A stretch of 64,000 nt of DNA from Alkaliphilus transvaalensis ATCC 700919 (GTDB lineage: Bacteria; Bacillota; Clostridia; Peptostreptococcales; Natronincolaceae). The translations under genes and the position numbers were made by a program. Position 1 is the stretch's first letter; each line of letters begins with the position of its first letter. The notes below the pieces were generated by a model, which saw only the letters and a program-made list of their open reading frames with translations, was not told the DNA's origin and made no database searches. Below are positions 15,656 through 24,522 of this stretch, in pieces. The stretch spans positions 1 to 64,000 of the forward strand of contig NZ_JHYF01000016.1 of the NCBI RefSeq assembly GCF_000621485.1, given 5' to 3'.

Positions 15656-17425
15656 ATGGGTAACAGAATTTCCAAACTCATGAAATCCATCGTATCGGTT
15701 TTATCAACAAGCTTTAAAAGATTTCCAGAATCCTTACTGTTGTCTTCATTAACGGTGTTTATATTAATTTATATGAATCATTTAGACTGGCAGGAGTCAG
15801 CCTTAAGAGATACCTTAACTAGATTAGCTATGGTCTTGGCGTTGGGGGTACCTATAACCCTTTCTACAAAAATGTATTTTGAGAGAAGCAAAGGATTAAA
15901 GAATAGTATTAAGGGCGGTATATATTTTGTAGTTGCAGCTTTTTTATTATTGTATTATCTTTTTGGTCTGAAGGATAGGGAAATGGTAGATATAACTAGG
16001 TATATTGCTGTGACTATTGCTTCCTACTTAATTTTTACGATAATACCCTATTTTTATCAACGGGAAAACTATGAACTCTATGTGATCAAACTAGTGACCC
16101 GTTTTGCTATTGTCTTCCTCTACTCGGTAGTACTGTTTCTAGGTCTGGTGGCTATATTATTTACAATAGAACAATTATTTTCTGTACCAATGCCTAATCG
16201 ATTATATATGGATATATGGCTTATTGTAGTTGGCATCTTTGCACCTGCTTTTTTCCTAGGAGAATTACCTACTTATAATGAGAAATTAAAGTTAAATGAG
16301 TATCCAAAGGTATTTAAAGTACTATTCTTATACATTGTAACGCCTTTATTATCTGCCTATACAATTATACTATACAGTTACTTTATTAAGGTAGTAATAA
16401 CTAGGGAGTGGCCCCAAGGTTTAATCTCTAATCTAGTCTTGTGGTACGCTGTCATTTCCACAATAGTTGTTTTCTTTATCAAACCTCTAGTTGGATCTAA
16501 CCAATGGGGAAGAATTTTCACGACAATCCTTCCAAAAGGAATACTGCCTTTACTTGCTATGATGTTTATTTCTATTGGAATAAGAATCAATGCATATGGA
16601 ATAACTGAAAGAAGATATTTTGTTTTAGTTTTAGGCTTATGGGTTACTGGTTGTATGATTTACTTTGCCTTCAGAAAAAAAGCAAGAAGCATAATCGTAA
16701 CTATTTCAATTGCTTTAATTGCTATTATTTCTGTTGTTGGTCCATTAAGTAGTTACTCAGTGTCTAAATTTAGTCAAAATCAGAGATTTAGCAATATCTT
16801 AGTTGAAAATGGTCTACTTCAAGATGGAGAAATTAGGCCTGTTGATGAATTACCTTTCAATGCACAAGTTGAAATTAGTCAAATTCTGAGCTACTTTAAT
16901 GGAAACCATTCTCTTGATGATGTTAAGTATCTAGATAAAAATTTCTCCTTTAGTGATATGGAGGAAGTTTTTGGTTTCCCTTATCATAATGTTAATAATT
17001 ATAATTATCGTGAATATTATCATTATTTTGTGAATGAAGATGACCTGGTATTTGATATTAGTGACTTTGATTATTTTACGATTTTGAGATCTTATGGATA
17101 TGACTACAAACAACTAGGTAGTGTAGATGGATCAGAAAATAGTAAAGTAAGTATGGTATATAATGCTAACACTAAGAAACTAACCATTTCTAGAGACGAT
17201 CAAGAGCTTATTAATATCAATTTAGAAGATTTGACTGAGTCGATACCAGAAAAACATGGAGCATATAGAGGTAGTCTTAAAAGTGAGGAATTAGCCGTTG
17301 TTACAGCGAATGAAAATATTAATGTTCGTCTACAGTTTAGAAACTTATCCTTTATAGGTAATAAAAATATTGATCAGAGAGATTTAGAAAGTTTTGAAGC
17401 ATATGTGTTTATAAAAATTAAATAG
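15656..17425 (+). CDS. DUF4153 multi-pass membrane protein
   Basis: A 589-residue protein with about ten or eleven hydrophobic segments in residues 25-375 and a soluble C-terminal region of about 200 residues, predicted outside or at the membrane surface. The layout, an N-terminal KxFPE..L pattern (FKRFPESLLLSSLTVFIL) and the IRINAYGITERRYFVLVLGL stretch are characteristic of DUF4153. Family function unknown. RBS AAAAGGGGGA. The downstream hairpin at 17440 suggests a monocistronic unit. Confidence 0.8.
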   Translation: MGNRISKLMKSIVSVLSTSFKRFPESLLLSSLTVFILIYMNHLDWQESALRDTLTRLAMVLALGVPITLSTKMYFERSKGLKNSIKGGIYFVVAAFLLLYYLFGLKDREMVDITRYIAVTIASYLIFTIIPYFYQRENYELYVIKLVTRFAIVFLYSVVLFLGLVAILFTIEQLFSVPMPNRLYMDIWLIVVGIFAPAFFLGELPTYNEKLKLNEYPKVFKVLFLYIVTPLLSAYTIILYSYFIKVVITREWPQGLISNLVLWYAVISTIVVFFIKPLVGSNQWGRIFTTILPKGILPLLAMMFISIGIRINAYGITERRYFVLVLGLWVTGCMIYFAFRKKARSIIVTISIALIAIISVVGPLSSYSVSKFSQNQRFSNILVENGLLQDGEIRPVDELPFNAQVEISQILSYFNGNHSLDDVKYLDKNFSFSDMEEVFGFPYHNVNNYNYREYYHYFVNEDDLVFDISDFDYFTILRSYGYDYKQLGSVDGSENSKVSMVYNANTKKLTISRDDQELININLEDLTESIPEKHGAYRGSLKSEELAVVTANENINVRLQFRNLSFIGNKNIDQRDLESFEAYVFIKIK

Positions 17426-17439
17426 TAGTCCAATATAAA

Positions 17440-17487
17440 AGCAGTAATTTCAAGTAAGAGACATACTTAAAGTTGCTGTTTTTAGAT
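17440..17487 (+). terminator. Intrinsic terminator after the DUF4153 gene
   Basis: AGCAGTAATTTCAAGTA and TACTTAAAGTTGCTGT pair with several G-U wobbles around AGAGACA, followed by TTTTTAGATTTT. Confidence 0.6.
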
Positions 17488-17598
17488 TTTCCTTACAATT
17501 AGTAAGTAAAGGATATAAAATGGGTATCGATAACATAATTAAGAAAATTAATGGAGATATTTAAACTAAGAAAATAATAATGAAAAAGGAGGTCAATG

Positions 17599-18291
17599 AT
17601 GAACAATAGAAAGACAATCTTAGGTATTATTATTCTAGTACTCTTTTTAGTATCTTCCTCTGAGGTATTTGCTGGTGACATATTGTGGAGGATAACCCAT
17701 AACGATCAAGAAGCCCTTATTATTGGAGAAATAGTTTATGAAGTTGGGAACAGTTATAGAGTTGAAGTAAAACATGTTATTAGTGGAATTCTTCCTAATG
17801 GAACAATATCCCTTAGTAACGATTTTAGTTATATAGGCATAAATGAAAAACCACAAGTTGGAGATTTTTTAGTTCTATCCTTAGATAAGAAGATATTAAA
17901 TTATTATATAAAATATGGTGCTTTTAAAGCCAACAATGGAGACTATGAATCCCTAAAACTGTATAAGAATGATTTACCCCATATATTACAGGCTGAATTT
18001 ACAGTACTAGAATATTATATTAATACTAATGGCGAGCCTATAGACTATTACTTTGAAGGTGATAAGGTATTTTTAAAGAATGCAACAGGAGAGGATTTTC
18101 TAATCTTCTCAGCAGATAATGTAGCAGTAACTACAGCACTTGTCGAAGATCAGCCCTACAATTTAGAAGAGATCTTTAGCCCGACTAGCGTAGTTGACAA
18201 AAACATTTCATTCATTAATAATAGAGTTATATTAGGTATGGTCTTAAGTGGTGTGCTGGCAGTAATTTATCTTTCCTTCATTAAGAAATAG
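17599..18291 (+). CDS. Extracytoplasmic protein with signal peptide and C-terminal anchor
   Basis: About 230 residues, with a signal peptide (hydrophobic core ILGIIILVLFLVSSS, likely cleavage after VFA) and a C-terminal transmembrane helix (LGMVLSGVLAVIYLSFI) before the terminal KK, so a surface-anchored domain of about 175 residues. The segment ALIIGEIVYEVGNSYRVEVK followed by VGDFLVLSLDKK looks like a beta-barrel/OB-like fold. Two consecutive ATGs (17596, 17599) follow AAGGAGG; the second has better spacing. No family recognised. Confidence 0.6.
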   Translation: MNNRKTILGIIILVLFLVSSSEVFAGDILWRITHNDQEALIIGEIVYEVGNSYRVEVKHVISGILPNGTISLSNDFSYIGINEKPQVGDFLVLSLDKKILNYYIKYGAFKANNGDYESLKLYKNDLPHILQAEFTVLEYYINTNGEPIDYYFEGDKVFLKNATGEDFLIFSADNVAVTTALVEDQPYNLEEIFSPTSVVDKNISFINNRVILGMVLSGVLAVIYLSFIKK

Positions 18292-18343
18292 TAAAAAGAA
18301 AAAATAGTAAAAAATAGTGAAAAATAATGATAAACACTTATTT

Positions 18344-18370
18344 ACCCCCAGATGATTGGGGGTTATTAAT
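18344..18370 (+). terminator. Possible terminator hairpin
   Basis: ACCCCCA (18344-18350) pairs with TGGGGGT (18357-18363) around GATGAT. The T tail is weak. The spacer 18292-18629 also holds a TCCTAC/GTAGGA inverted repeat (18488-18507) of unknown role. Confidence 0.45.
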
Positions 18371-18629
18371 TGCTGTAGTTTAGATGGCATGAGAATTGCT
18401 TAATTTTATATGTAAGAACTATCTTTAGGTATAAAACAAAGGAAAGGAAAGCTCTTTAGTGTACTATGCTGGTGAGTGAGTATCATTTCCTACGCTAAAG
18501 TGTAGGATTTACTACAGTAGATAGTAGTTGGAAAGATAGTAGTAAAAATAATAGTAAAAATTTTGGTATTGATTCTAGCGGAATAGAGTAGAGGGTAATA
18601 AGGGGAACTATATCTATGGAGGTAGTGAA

Positions 18630-19046
18630 ATGGAAAAAATAGGTGTCGTAAAATCTCTAGAAGGAGAACTAGCATTGGTTGAAATTAGGAGGGTTAGTGC
18701 ATGTGGCGAAAATTGTTCTTCCTGTAAAGGAGGGTGTTCTCCAACACAGGTATATGTTAAGGCAAAAAATCATGTAAATGCATCAGTGGGACAGTATGTC
18801 AAACTATATTCAGAAAGTAAAACAGTGATGAAGGCTGCCTTTCTAGTATATATTGTACCTCTTTTTAGCTTGTTTTTAGGTATAATGATAGGTATGACGG
18901 TTTCTAGTTATTTCAATTACGAAGATTATAAAGAATTGCTTGGAATTGGTGTAGGCTTTGTTTTTTTAGTAATGTCTTATATTTTCTTAAATCGAAGAGA
19001 TAAAAAGTTAAAAACAGAAATTGTGATCACTGATATCATTTCCTAA
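18630..19046 (+). CDS. RseC/MucC-like (SoxR-reducing system) membrane protein
   Basis: The 138-residue protein matches the RseC/MucC family: an N-terminal domain with CGENCSSCKGGC (residues about 24-35), a possible cysteine metal/redox cluster, then two transmembrane helices (residues about 70-92 and 104-122). In Proteobacteria RseC modulates the sigma-E pathway and works with Rnf to reduce SoxR; in Clostridia it is often near rnf genes. Here it is followed 46-58 bp later by an FMN-binding protein, with no rnf genes in the window. RBS GGAGGT. Confidence 0.85.
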   Translation: MEKIGVVKSLEGELALVEIRRVSACGENCSSCKGGCSPTQVYVKAKNHVNASVGQYVKLYSESKTVMKAAFLVYIVPLFSLFLGIMIGMTVSSYFNYEDYKELLGIGVGFVFLVMSYIFLNRRDKKLKTEIVITDIIS

Positions 19047-19104
19047 GTATTCTTAGATTAGATAGGGAAAGAATGTATCGTATTAGTATTAGATGGAGGA
19101 TTAT

Positions 19105-19509
19105 ATGAAAAAACCTAAAGTAAAATTATTTGTCATATCAGTAATTAGTATAATGATAATTTTGATGGCTCTTAATTATGGATTGCCATACTTTCAAGCA
19201 AATAGAGCTACTGCTGAAGCTTTACAAATAAACTTAGTTGATCTAGGTCTAGATGAAGTTATTGATGGAAGTTATGAGGGAGAATACGCTATTAGGATGG
19301 TAACTGCGAAAGTAAAGGTTATTGTTGATAATCATAAAATAGTAGATATTGAGCTTTTAGCCCATGATCATAGCAAAGGACATGAAGGTTCGGATATCAT
19401 TAATAGGGTAATATCAAACCAGAGTCTAGATGTTGATGTTGTAACGGGCTCTACTATCAGTAGTAAGGCTATACTGAAGTCCATAGAAGTAGCACTTGTA
19501 AATAAGTAA
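19105..19509 (+). CDS. FMN-binding domain membrane protein (RnfG/NqrC-like domain)
   Basis: A 134-residue protein with an N-terminal transmembrane helix and an extracytoplasmic FMN-binding domain (PF04205 type). DGSYEGEYAIRMVTAKVKV is the strand-rich core and VTGSTISSKAIL near the C-terminus corresponds to the S-G-A-T-x-S/T motif where related proteins attach FMN covalently. ATG 19105 has TGGAGGA 6 bp upstream; the ATG at 19093 lies before that SD and is unlikely. Context with an RseC-like gene suggests a small membrane electron-transfer pair. Confidence 0.85.
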   Translation: MKKPKVKLFVISVISIMIILMALNYGLPYFQANRATAEALQINLVDLGLDEVIDGSYEGEYAIRMVTAKVKVIVDNHKIVDIELLAHDHSKGHEGSDIINRVISNQSLDVDVVTGSTISSKAILKSIEVALVNK

Positions 19510-19562
19510 CAGAACAACATTTGAAAAATAAATAGAAGAATAGACGTTTATTATACTTAAAC

Positions 19563-19600
19563 AAATGACTCTTTCAATAATGAAGGGGTCATTTATTTTG
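19563..19600 (+). terminator. Strong intrinsic terminator after the RseC/FMN pair
   Basis: AAATGACTCTTTCA (19563-19576) pairs with TGAAGGGGTCATTT (19581-19594), with two wobbles, around ATAA, followed by ATTTTG. Confidence 0.8.
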
Positions 19601-19755
19601 CAAGAAAACTATCATGTTAGTTCATGAAGAATTTACTTAGAATTGTCTAATAAAAAAATTGTCGACAACAAAATAAAGCTTTGTCGAAGATAGAGAAGAA
19701 TGTCGGGAAATAGAAGCTGCAAAAATAAAAACTTAGTTAAATATTTAACGATATC

Positions 19756-19782
19756 TGTGGATAAAACTAATAGTTATTCACA
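19756..19782. promoter_or_regulatory. Two convergent DnaA-box-like 9-mers
   Basis: TGTGGATAA (19756-19764), the exact complement of TTATCCACA, and TTATTCACA (19774-19782, one mismatch), 9 bp apart in opposite orientation. No dnaA, dnaN or parA genes are nearby, so this is not evidently the chromosomal origin. Confidence 0.45.
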
Positions 19783-20325
19783 GGATAGTTTATAAACATT
19801 GATTTTCCAATAAATATTAATATAATGATGGTGTTGTTATGAGATGATTAAGCTAGATCAGTGATCTACAGTTAGATTAAGAAATAGGATTTTTAGTTTA
19901 ATAGATCGAATCAATTAAGGGATTAATAGAGAGATTATTAACAAAGCTATTAAATAGAAATTTAGGGTAAAATCTTAACAAATTAATTACAAAGGATTTA
20001 CTAAATATAAACTAGAAAAAATATTTAAATTCAAGAAAATAATTAAACTAAAGAGATTCATTAAAAAATATTAAAGAGCTGATCAATCTAAATAATAAAT
20101 ACAAAAATCTAGTTGGATATTCATAATATTAATTATAATATTGATCAATTGATTATATTAATTAAGCTACTTTGCCAATAAATAAAAGATATATGGATCT
20201 AAAAACTAATAAAAAGTGAAAAAGAATTTAATAATAGAAGATAAAAAGTAGCACAATTCAAGTAATGAATAATAGATTAAATAATGCTAAAACTAGTATT
20301 AAAAAGAGGTCTAGCGAAACCTTTA

Positions 20326-20430
20326 CAACTATTCTTTAAATGTATATTTAGGGAATAGTTGGACCGAAAAGAAAATTTTATTATAATTTTATATAAATTA
20401 AAGAAAATTTTCCCTTTTTTTTGAAGTTAA
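20326..20430 (+). ncRNA. Possible structured small RNA with terminator
   Basis: CAACTATTC (20326-20334) pairs with GAATAGTTG (20353-20361); GGTC (20309-20312) can pair with GACC just after it. Downstream, GAAAATTTT and AAAATTTTC form a stem followed by CCCTTTTTTTT, resembling a terminator. No promoter stands out. Tentative. Confidence 0.25.
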
Positions 20431-20576
20431 GTAACATGTTGAACCCTTATAACCTTTTTTATTTATGAATAACTAGATTAAATTTAATAATGTGATTGAA
20501 CTGGTTATCTGAGAAAAAATGTGTAGTAAAACTATAATTAATATAAGATTCATATTAATATAAAATAATTTCTATT

Positions 20577-21191
20577 TTAAAGATTTATTTTACTAGATAT
20601 TTGTAGATCTACTCCATTATAGTAGTTATAGAATTTATCCATTTTTTGCTTTAAATTTGGTAAATCAATATACACCCAATTTTTGTGGTTTAATTCTACT
20701 TTTTTATCTGTAGGATATCTAAACCCAAATGAAGTTGGATCAAAATCATTCATTTGATTTACGTATTGTTCTGCTATATCAACACTTTTTTTATCTTCAT
20801 CAGTAGCAGAATATTTGATAATGATAGGCTTAACATATACCCATGATTTTTTCAAATCATGTCCCACTTTATTGATATATTTTATTTTTTCCTCAGGTGA
20901 TACTTCTGCGTATTTTAAATAAATATTTTTTAAGCAAAGTTCCATAACCTGTCTATATAAAAAAATAATTGGATAGATAAACGTATCTAAAACATCTATT
21001 CTTCCCTTTTTACCTGCCTCTAATGCAATATCGATTAATTCATCTGCTCCATTTTTGTAACCTTCAATATATCCATAAAAAGCAAGACCTAGACTATCCT
21101 GCCATCCATAATATGAGTAAGTGCCAAAGACAGTACCATGCTTAAATAGTACATCTCCATCTTCAATCCAAAGAAATTCGTTAACGTCCAT
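20577..21191 (-). CDS. Hypothetical protein, possibly HEPN-like
   Basis: A 204-residue soluble protein. The central part (FIYPIIFLYRQVMELCLKNI, then GHDLKKSWVYVKPII) is an all-helical pattern with a conserved-looking R...E and a downstream H-D-L, reminiscent of HEPN-type proteins, some of which are RNases in defence or toxin systems. No partner nucleotidyltransferase is adjacent, so the call is weak. AGGAGG lies about 11 bp upstream. It borders the AT-rich gene-free region, which fits horizontal acquisition. Confidence 0.5.
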   Translation of the reverse strand: MDVNEFLWIEDGDVLFKHGTVFGTYSYYGWQDSLGLAFYGYIEGYKNGADELIDIALEAGKKGRIDVLDTFIYPIIFLYRQVMELCLKNIYLKYAEVSPEEKIKYINKVGHDLKKSWVYVKPIIIKYSATDEDKKSVDIAEQYVNQMNDFDPTSFGFRYPTDKKVELNHKNWVYIDLPNLKQKMDKFYNYYNGVDLQISSKINL

Positions 21192-21395
21192 TTTTATTCA
21201 AGCCTCCTAAATGAAAAAATTAAGCTTCTAATTTAACTTTCTAAACTCCGTAGTCTAATTGAACTTCTTCATATAAAGATTAAGGAGCAGCATCATTTTC
21301 AAATTTATAATAGCCCTTTACTTGATTATTAAAGCTTATACTGTAAGATCTAACAATACAATATACGAGTATTATCTTATAAGGTTAGGTGACAT

Positions 21396-22208
21396 CTATT
21401 CTCCACTAACCTCATAAATAACAACTTCTGGTTGTGCATTAATCCTTAAAGAGACTTTAGTTGTACCTAGTCCCTTCGATATAGAAAAGTAGCGATCCTT
21501 ACCAATTTTTTTAAAACCAATGTGAAATTCATCATAGGGTGTTTTGCTTAAATAAGGGATATTTACTTGCTTGCCATGGGTATGACCTACCAAAATATGA
21601 TTGAAAGAAATTTGATTAGCTTCGATGTATCTAATAATCCTTGGTGAATGGGCCAACATAATACTAAAGTGACTATTTAGTTGCTTATTGGTAAGATCAT
21701 AGGACTCATTTCCATAGGAGGAATTATCGAAACCGTATATAAATATATTTGTAGCTCCCACTTTTAATAAGTGACTTTCATTAATTAGTAGTTTTAAATG
21801 ACGATACTTTTTGACCTCTTCCATTAAAAGATCTAAGGTAATAGATCGTTTCTTAAATAGATTTACTTTTTCTCTACGTTCATAGTTCCCTAAGACCAAA
21901 TACACAGGAGCATTGATACAGCCTAGTTCTTTAATAACATCAGGCAAATTCTTTTGATTGGCTGAATAATCACCCGTTACTACGACAAAATCAGGTTGAT
22001 TAGAATTAATAATGTCCCTAAGTTTACCATTTAAAAAGATACGTTTATTATGGATATCTGATATATGTATGTACTTAATTTTATTAGGAATGTTCTTCTT
22101 AATTTTAATAGTGTGTTTTCTAACAACATGTGTGCCATAAATTGCAACAAAAATAAAAATGACTGAAAGTAGAAAAATTATTATGTTCATAATTGAATAG
22201 TTGATCAA
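21396..22208 (-). CDS. Membrane-anchored metallophosphoesterase
   Basis: About 270 residues with an N-terminal transmembrane helix and a calcineurin-like phosphoesterase domain: ISDIHN (DxH), VVTGDYS (GD), LVLGNYE (GNxE, with Tyr in place of the usual His), AHSPRI and LVGHTHGKQ. The layout resembles YkuE/LpxG-type enzymes facing the outer side. TTG 22208 lies 5 bp after GAGGTG and is preferred over GTG 22217, which overlaps that SD. ATG 22190 has no SD. Substrate unknown. Confidence 0.8.
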   Translation of the reverse strand: MINYSIMNIIIFLLSVIFIFVAIYGTHVVRKHTIKIKKNIPNKIKYIHISDIHNKRIFLNGKLRDIINSNQPDFVVVTGDYSANQKNLPDVIKELGCINAPVYLVLGNYERREKVNLFKKRSITLDLLMEEVKKYRHLKLLINESHLLKVGATNIFIYGFDNSSYGNESYDLTNKQLNSHFSIMLAHSPRIIRYIEANQISFNHILVGHTHGKQVNIPYLSKTPYDEFHIGFKKIGKDRYFSISKGLGTTKVSLRINAQPEVVIYEVSGE

Positions 22209-22299
22209 AGGTGTCACCTCTATATAAATTACGTAAGGGATATTAAAACAATATTAATTTAATAATGGAAAAATATAAATCAAGGTATATCAGATTAAT

Positions 22300-22824
22300 T
22301 TATTTAAGTTTAAAATCTATCCCCGCCACTCCAATTACTTTCCCATTCTTTAAAACAGGCCTACTAATCGTAGCAGAGTAAGATTCGGAAGTTATATCAA
22401 CATAAATATCGGATAGATGAACCCCGTCTTCTACGGCTTCATAATACCAGTTACGAGTTCTAGGGTCATAACCATCTGGCAGTTGTAGATATGGGTAGAG
22501 ATTGAATTCTCCCGATTCTTTAGCAAAATAAACACTTATAATTAGTTGATCATTTTTTGAATATAAATTTTCCAAGATATTTAATATTTCAGAAGGATCT
22601 TCAATATTTATTTCTAATAGCTCATGGACTAGTAAATCGATTGTAGTATAATAATCTTCAAAATTTGCAATGATTTCTTGATACTCCCCAAAGTCATATT
22701 CTGATGATGATGCATCTATACCCATATATTTTAGCCCAGAAGTAAAGTCATCACTACATCCAGAAAGAGTCATTACACCTAAAAGCAGTACATAAATTAT
22801 TAACAATGATTTATATTTCTTCAT
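22300..22824 (-). CDS. Lipoprotein consisting of a single dCache/PDC sensor domain
   Basis: The 174-residue protein starts with a lipoprotein signal (TLSGC, Cys23). The rest looks like the membrane-distal part of a Cache_1/dCache sensor: DPRTRNWYYEAVEDG is the signature helix-loop of these ligand pockets, followed by SDIYVDITSESYSATISRPV and a C-terminal GKVIGVAGIDFKL. Such domains normally sit in chemoreceptors or histidine kinases. Here there is no transmembrane or signalling part, so it may be a free ligand-binding lipoprotein. RBS AGGAGGG. Confidence 0.75.
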   Translation of the reverse strand: MKKYKSLLIIYVLLLGVMTLSGCSDDFTSGLKYMGIDASSSEYDFGEYQEIIANFEDYYTTIDLLVHELLEINIEDPSEILNILENLYSKNDQLIISVYFAKESGEFNLYPYLQLPDGYDPRTRNWYYEAVEDGVHLSDIYVDITSESYSATISRPVLKNGKVIGVAGIDFKLK

Positions 22825-22935
22825 TAGTATACCCTCCTATGTTTCATATTTATATAAGAATAAGTTGATCTTCTTCCAACTAACTTTATTAATAAGCTAT
22901 TATCTTCTATTTTTTTTATATTAATTAAATTTATA

Positions 22936-23508
22936 TTAATTAATATTTAGATACCAAATTAGTTGGACTTCTTCATCGTTGTCTTCATAATAAGCATATT
23001 CGTCGATACTAACTAGAATAGCTCCGTTCTTAGCATAGAACCTACAAGCAGGAACATTATTGTTCTGACATTCGATTTTTAGCTGTTTACAATTCCTTGT
23101 TTTGCTCCAATCTTTACTAGCAGAAAGAAGCATTGTGCCTATCCCTCTCCCCTTATAATCAGGATGAACCCTTATATCCCATAATACAGATAGATCTTCT
23201 CTACTATTTAACATATTAACTCCCTCTGTTCTATAAACAAGACATGCTCCACCAACAGGTTTGTCATCGTCATAGGCTATAAAAAAACCCCAGTTACTTA
23301 TATCAAAATTTTTCTCCCATATAAGGGGCTTCTCTTCTTTACCTAAATCTTTTATGTAAGGTTCAACTTCTATTTCTTCAAAGATAATACCACCGAGTCC
23401 TCCCTTAATCTTTTCTAATTTTAAAATAGTGGTGACTGTATGCCACATGGGAATTTTGGCATATTCTTGTAGTTCTTCCTTAGTTACCTCTTTAATAGTT
23501 ATCGTCAT
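22936..23508 (-). CDS. GNAT acetyltransferase related to streptothricin acetyltransferases
   Basis: A 190-residue GNAT protein. The stretch GVNMLNSREDLSVLWDIRVH, then PDYKGRGIGTMLLSASKDWS, CKQLKIECQNNNVPACRFY and a final EVQLIWYL match SatA/Sat-like streptothricin acetyltransferases and their uncharacterised relatives (motif A GRGIG). Whether it confers resistance cannot be told. RBS GGGGGAAG. It is transcribed toward the lipoprotein gene. Confidence 0.75.
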   Translation of the reverse strand: MTITIKEVTKEELQEYAKIPMWHTVTTILKLEKIKGGLGGIIFEEIEVEPYIKDLGKEEKPLIWEKNFDISNWGFFIAYDDDKPVGGACLVYRTEGVNMLNSREDLSVLWDIRVHPDYKGRGIGTMLLSASKDWSKTRNCKQLKIECQNNNVPACRFYAKNGAILVSIDEYAYYEDNDEEVQLIWYLNIN

Positions 23509-23544
23509 AGGTTCTTCCCCCTAAAAATTTACAACATCAGTGTT

Positions 23545-23575
23545 TCAAAAAAAGGGACAGATTTCTGTCCCTTAT
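23545..23575 (-). terminator. Intrinsic terminator for the deoxyribonucleotidase gene
   Basis: AAGGGACAG (23552-23560) and CTGTCCCTT (23565-23573) pair perfectly around ATTT. On the minus strand the stem is followed by TTTTTTTGA. Confidence 0.85.
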
Positions 23576-23586
23576 ATTTACCAGCT

Positions 23587-24177
23587 TTAGGCTGCTTTTT
23601 TCTTTGAGAAGTACTTTTGTAGAATTTCTTGGTTACCCTCTTCAATAGCTTGAACCACATCAAAGGCTTGTTGGATAGAATAGACCCTGTAATGCTCGCA
23701 AGTAATTTCTCTATTGTAGGTGTAATCGATACAAATCTTAATCCCAGGAAACTCTTCCAAATTTAATGGTTTATCGTCAATAATTAAGTCGCCCTTTACC
23801 TCTTTTTTATTTCCTGTATAAAAGATTCTTTCTTTCGGGATAAAAGGAAAATATTTTGCTAACCATTCAGTTCTATCATTTTGTCCTTCTAATGGTACAT
23901 CGGTAACAATATTAATAGTATGGGTTTTGCTCCATTTTTCTAATAACTCTGAAGCTCCGTCCATAGGTATAACCTTAAGAAAGAAACCTTGTTCCCTCAA
24001 AATATCATATATTTTATTTCCGCATTCTGGTTTGACATAAGTATGGATATCCCAAGTTAAAATATCTTTACGAGTGAGGCTATCTTTGTATCTTCTATTA
24101 TATTCCTCTAACCAAGGAGTGTCGAGATCACCGATACAACCATCAACATCTACATTTAATACTTTAAGTTTTTGCAT
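23587..24177 (-). CDS. 5'(3')-deoxyribonucleotidase-like HAD hydrolase
   Basis: The 196-residue protein belongs to the NT5C group of the HAD superfamily. NVDVDGCIGDLDTPWLEEYN carries the nucleophile Asp and acid/base Asp (DxD). TWDIHTYVKPECGNKIYDIL, then GFFLKVIPMDGA, NIVTDVP and GDLIIDDKPLNLEEF provide HAD motifs II to IV. Family members dephosphorylate deoxynucleoside monophosphates. The next upstream gene on the same strand is dihydrofolate reductase, compatible with a nucleotide-metabolism context. RBS TTAGGAGG. Confidence 0.85.
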   Translation of the reverse strand: MQKLKVLNVDVDGCIGDLDTPWLEEYNRRYKDSLTRKDILTWDIHTYVKPECGNKIYDILREQGFFLKVIPMDGASELLEKWSKTHTINIVTDVPLEGQNDRTEWLAKYFPFIPKERIFYTGNKKEVKGDLIIDDKPLNLEEFPGIKICIDYTYNREITCEHYRVYSIQQAFDVVQAIEEGNQEILQKYFSKKKAA

Positions 24178-24522
24178 TTTACTACCTCCTAACCTAAAAA
24201 CTTCATTTTGATTGTTTTATCATGTAACATTAGATTTTAAATTATATTCAAATTAAGGGATTATCTTGCCATCTATTATATAAATAGAATAAAAATAACT
24301 AGTTAATACAACTTTGGAAAATCATATACCTTAAGTGATTGAGCAACGACTGTGTAATGACAATAACAATGGCACATCTAATAAATACCCATAAATTGAC
24401 TCATTAATAGTATCGTAAGGAAATTACAGGGTCATAGTAATAGTTTATAGATTGATGAAGTTTTTAATATGCTTGGATATACAGAATCGGAAAAGTTCCT
24501 CTTTAGGTGAGCTTTTAATAAT
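24178..24522. other. Gene-free spacer
   Basis: I see no reading frame, terminator or recognisable element between the deoxyribonucleotidase and folA genes. Confidence 0.5.

Larger units (their letters stand above)
19601..20576. other. Nearly 1-kb gene-free, extremely AT-rich region
   Basis: No reading frame longer than a few dozen codons is supported on either strand. Base composition is clearly more A/T-biased than the flanking genes. It contains two DnaA-box-like 9-mers near its left end, a perfect 9-bp hairpin at 20326-20361 and a GAAAATTTT/AAAATTTTC plus T8 structure near 20371-20430. It may be a replication-related or structural region, an sRNA locus, or a decayed insertion. Confidence 0.6.

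Noticed and set aside
19756-19782. Chromosomal replication origin
   Set aside because: Only two DnaA-like boxes and none of the usual dnaA, dnaN, recF or rpmH neighbours.
20309-20365. Known riboswitch class in the AT-rich region
   Set aside because: The hairpins do not match conserved cores of c-di-GMP, SAM, TPP, T-box or preQ1 elements that I know, and no gene lies just downstream on the plus strand.
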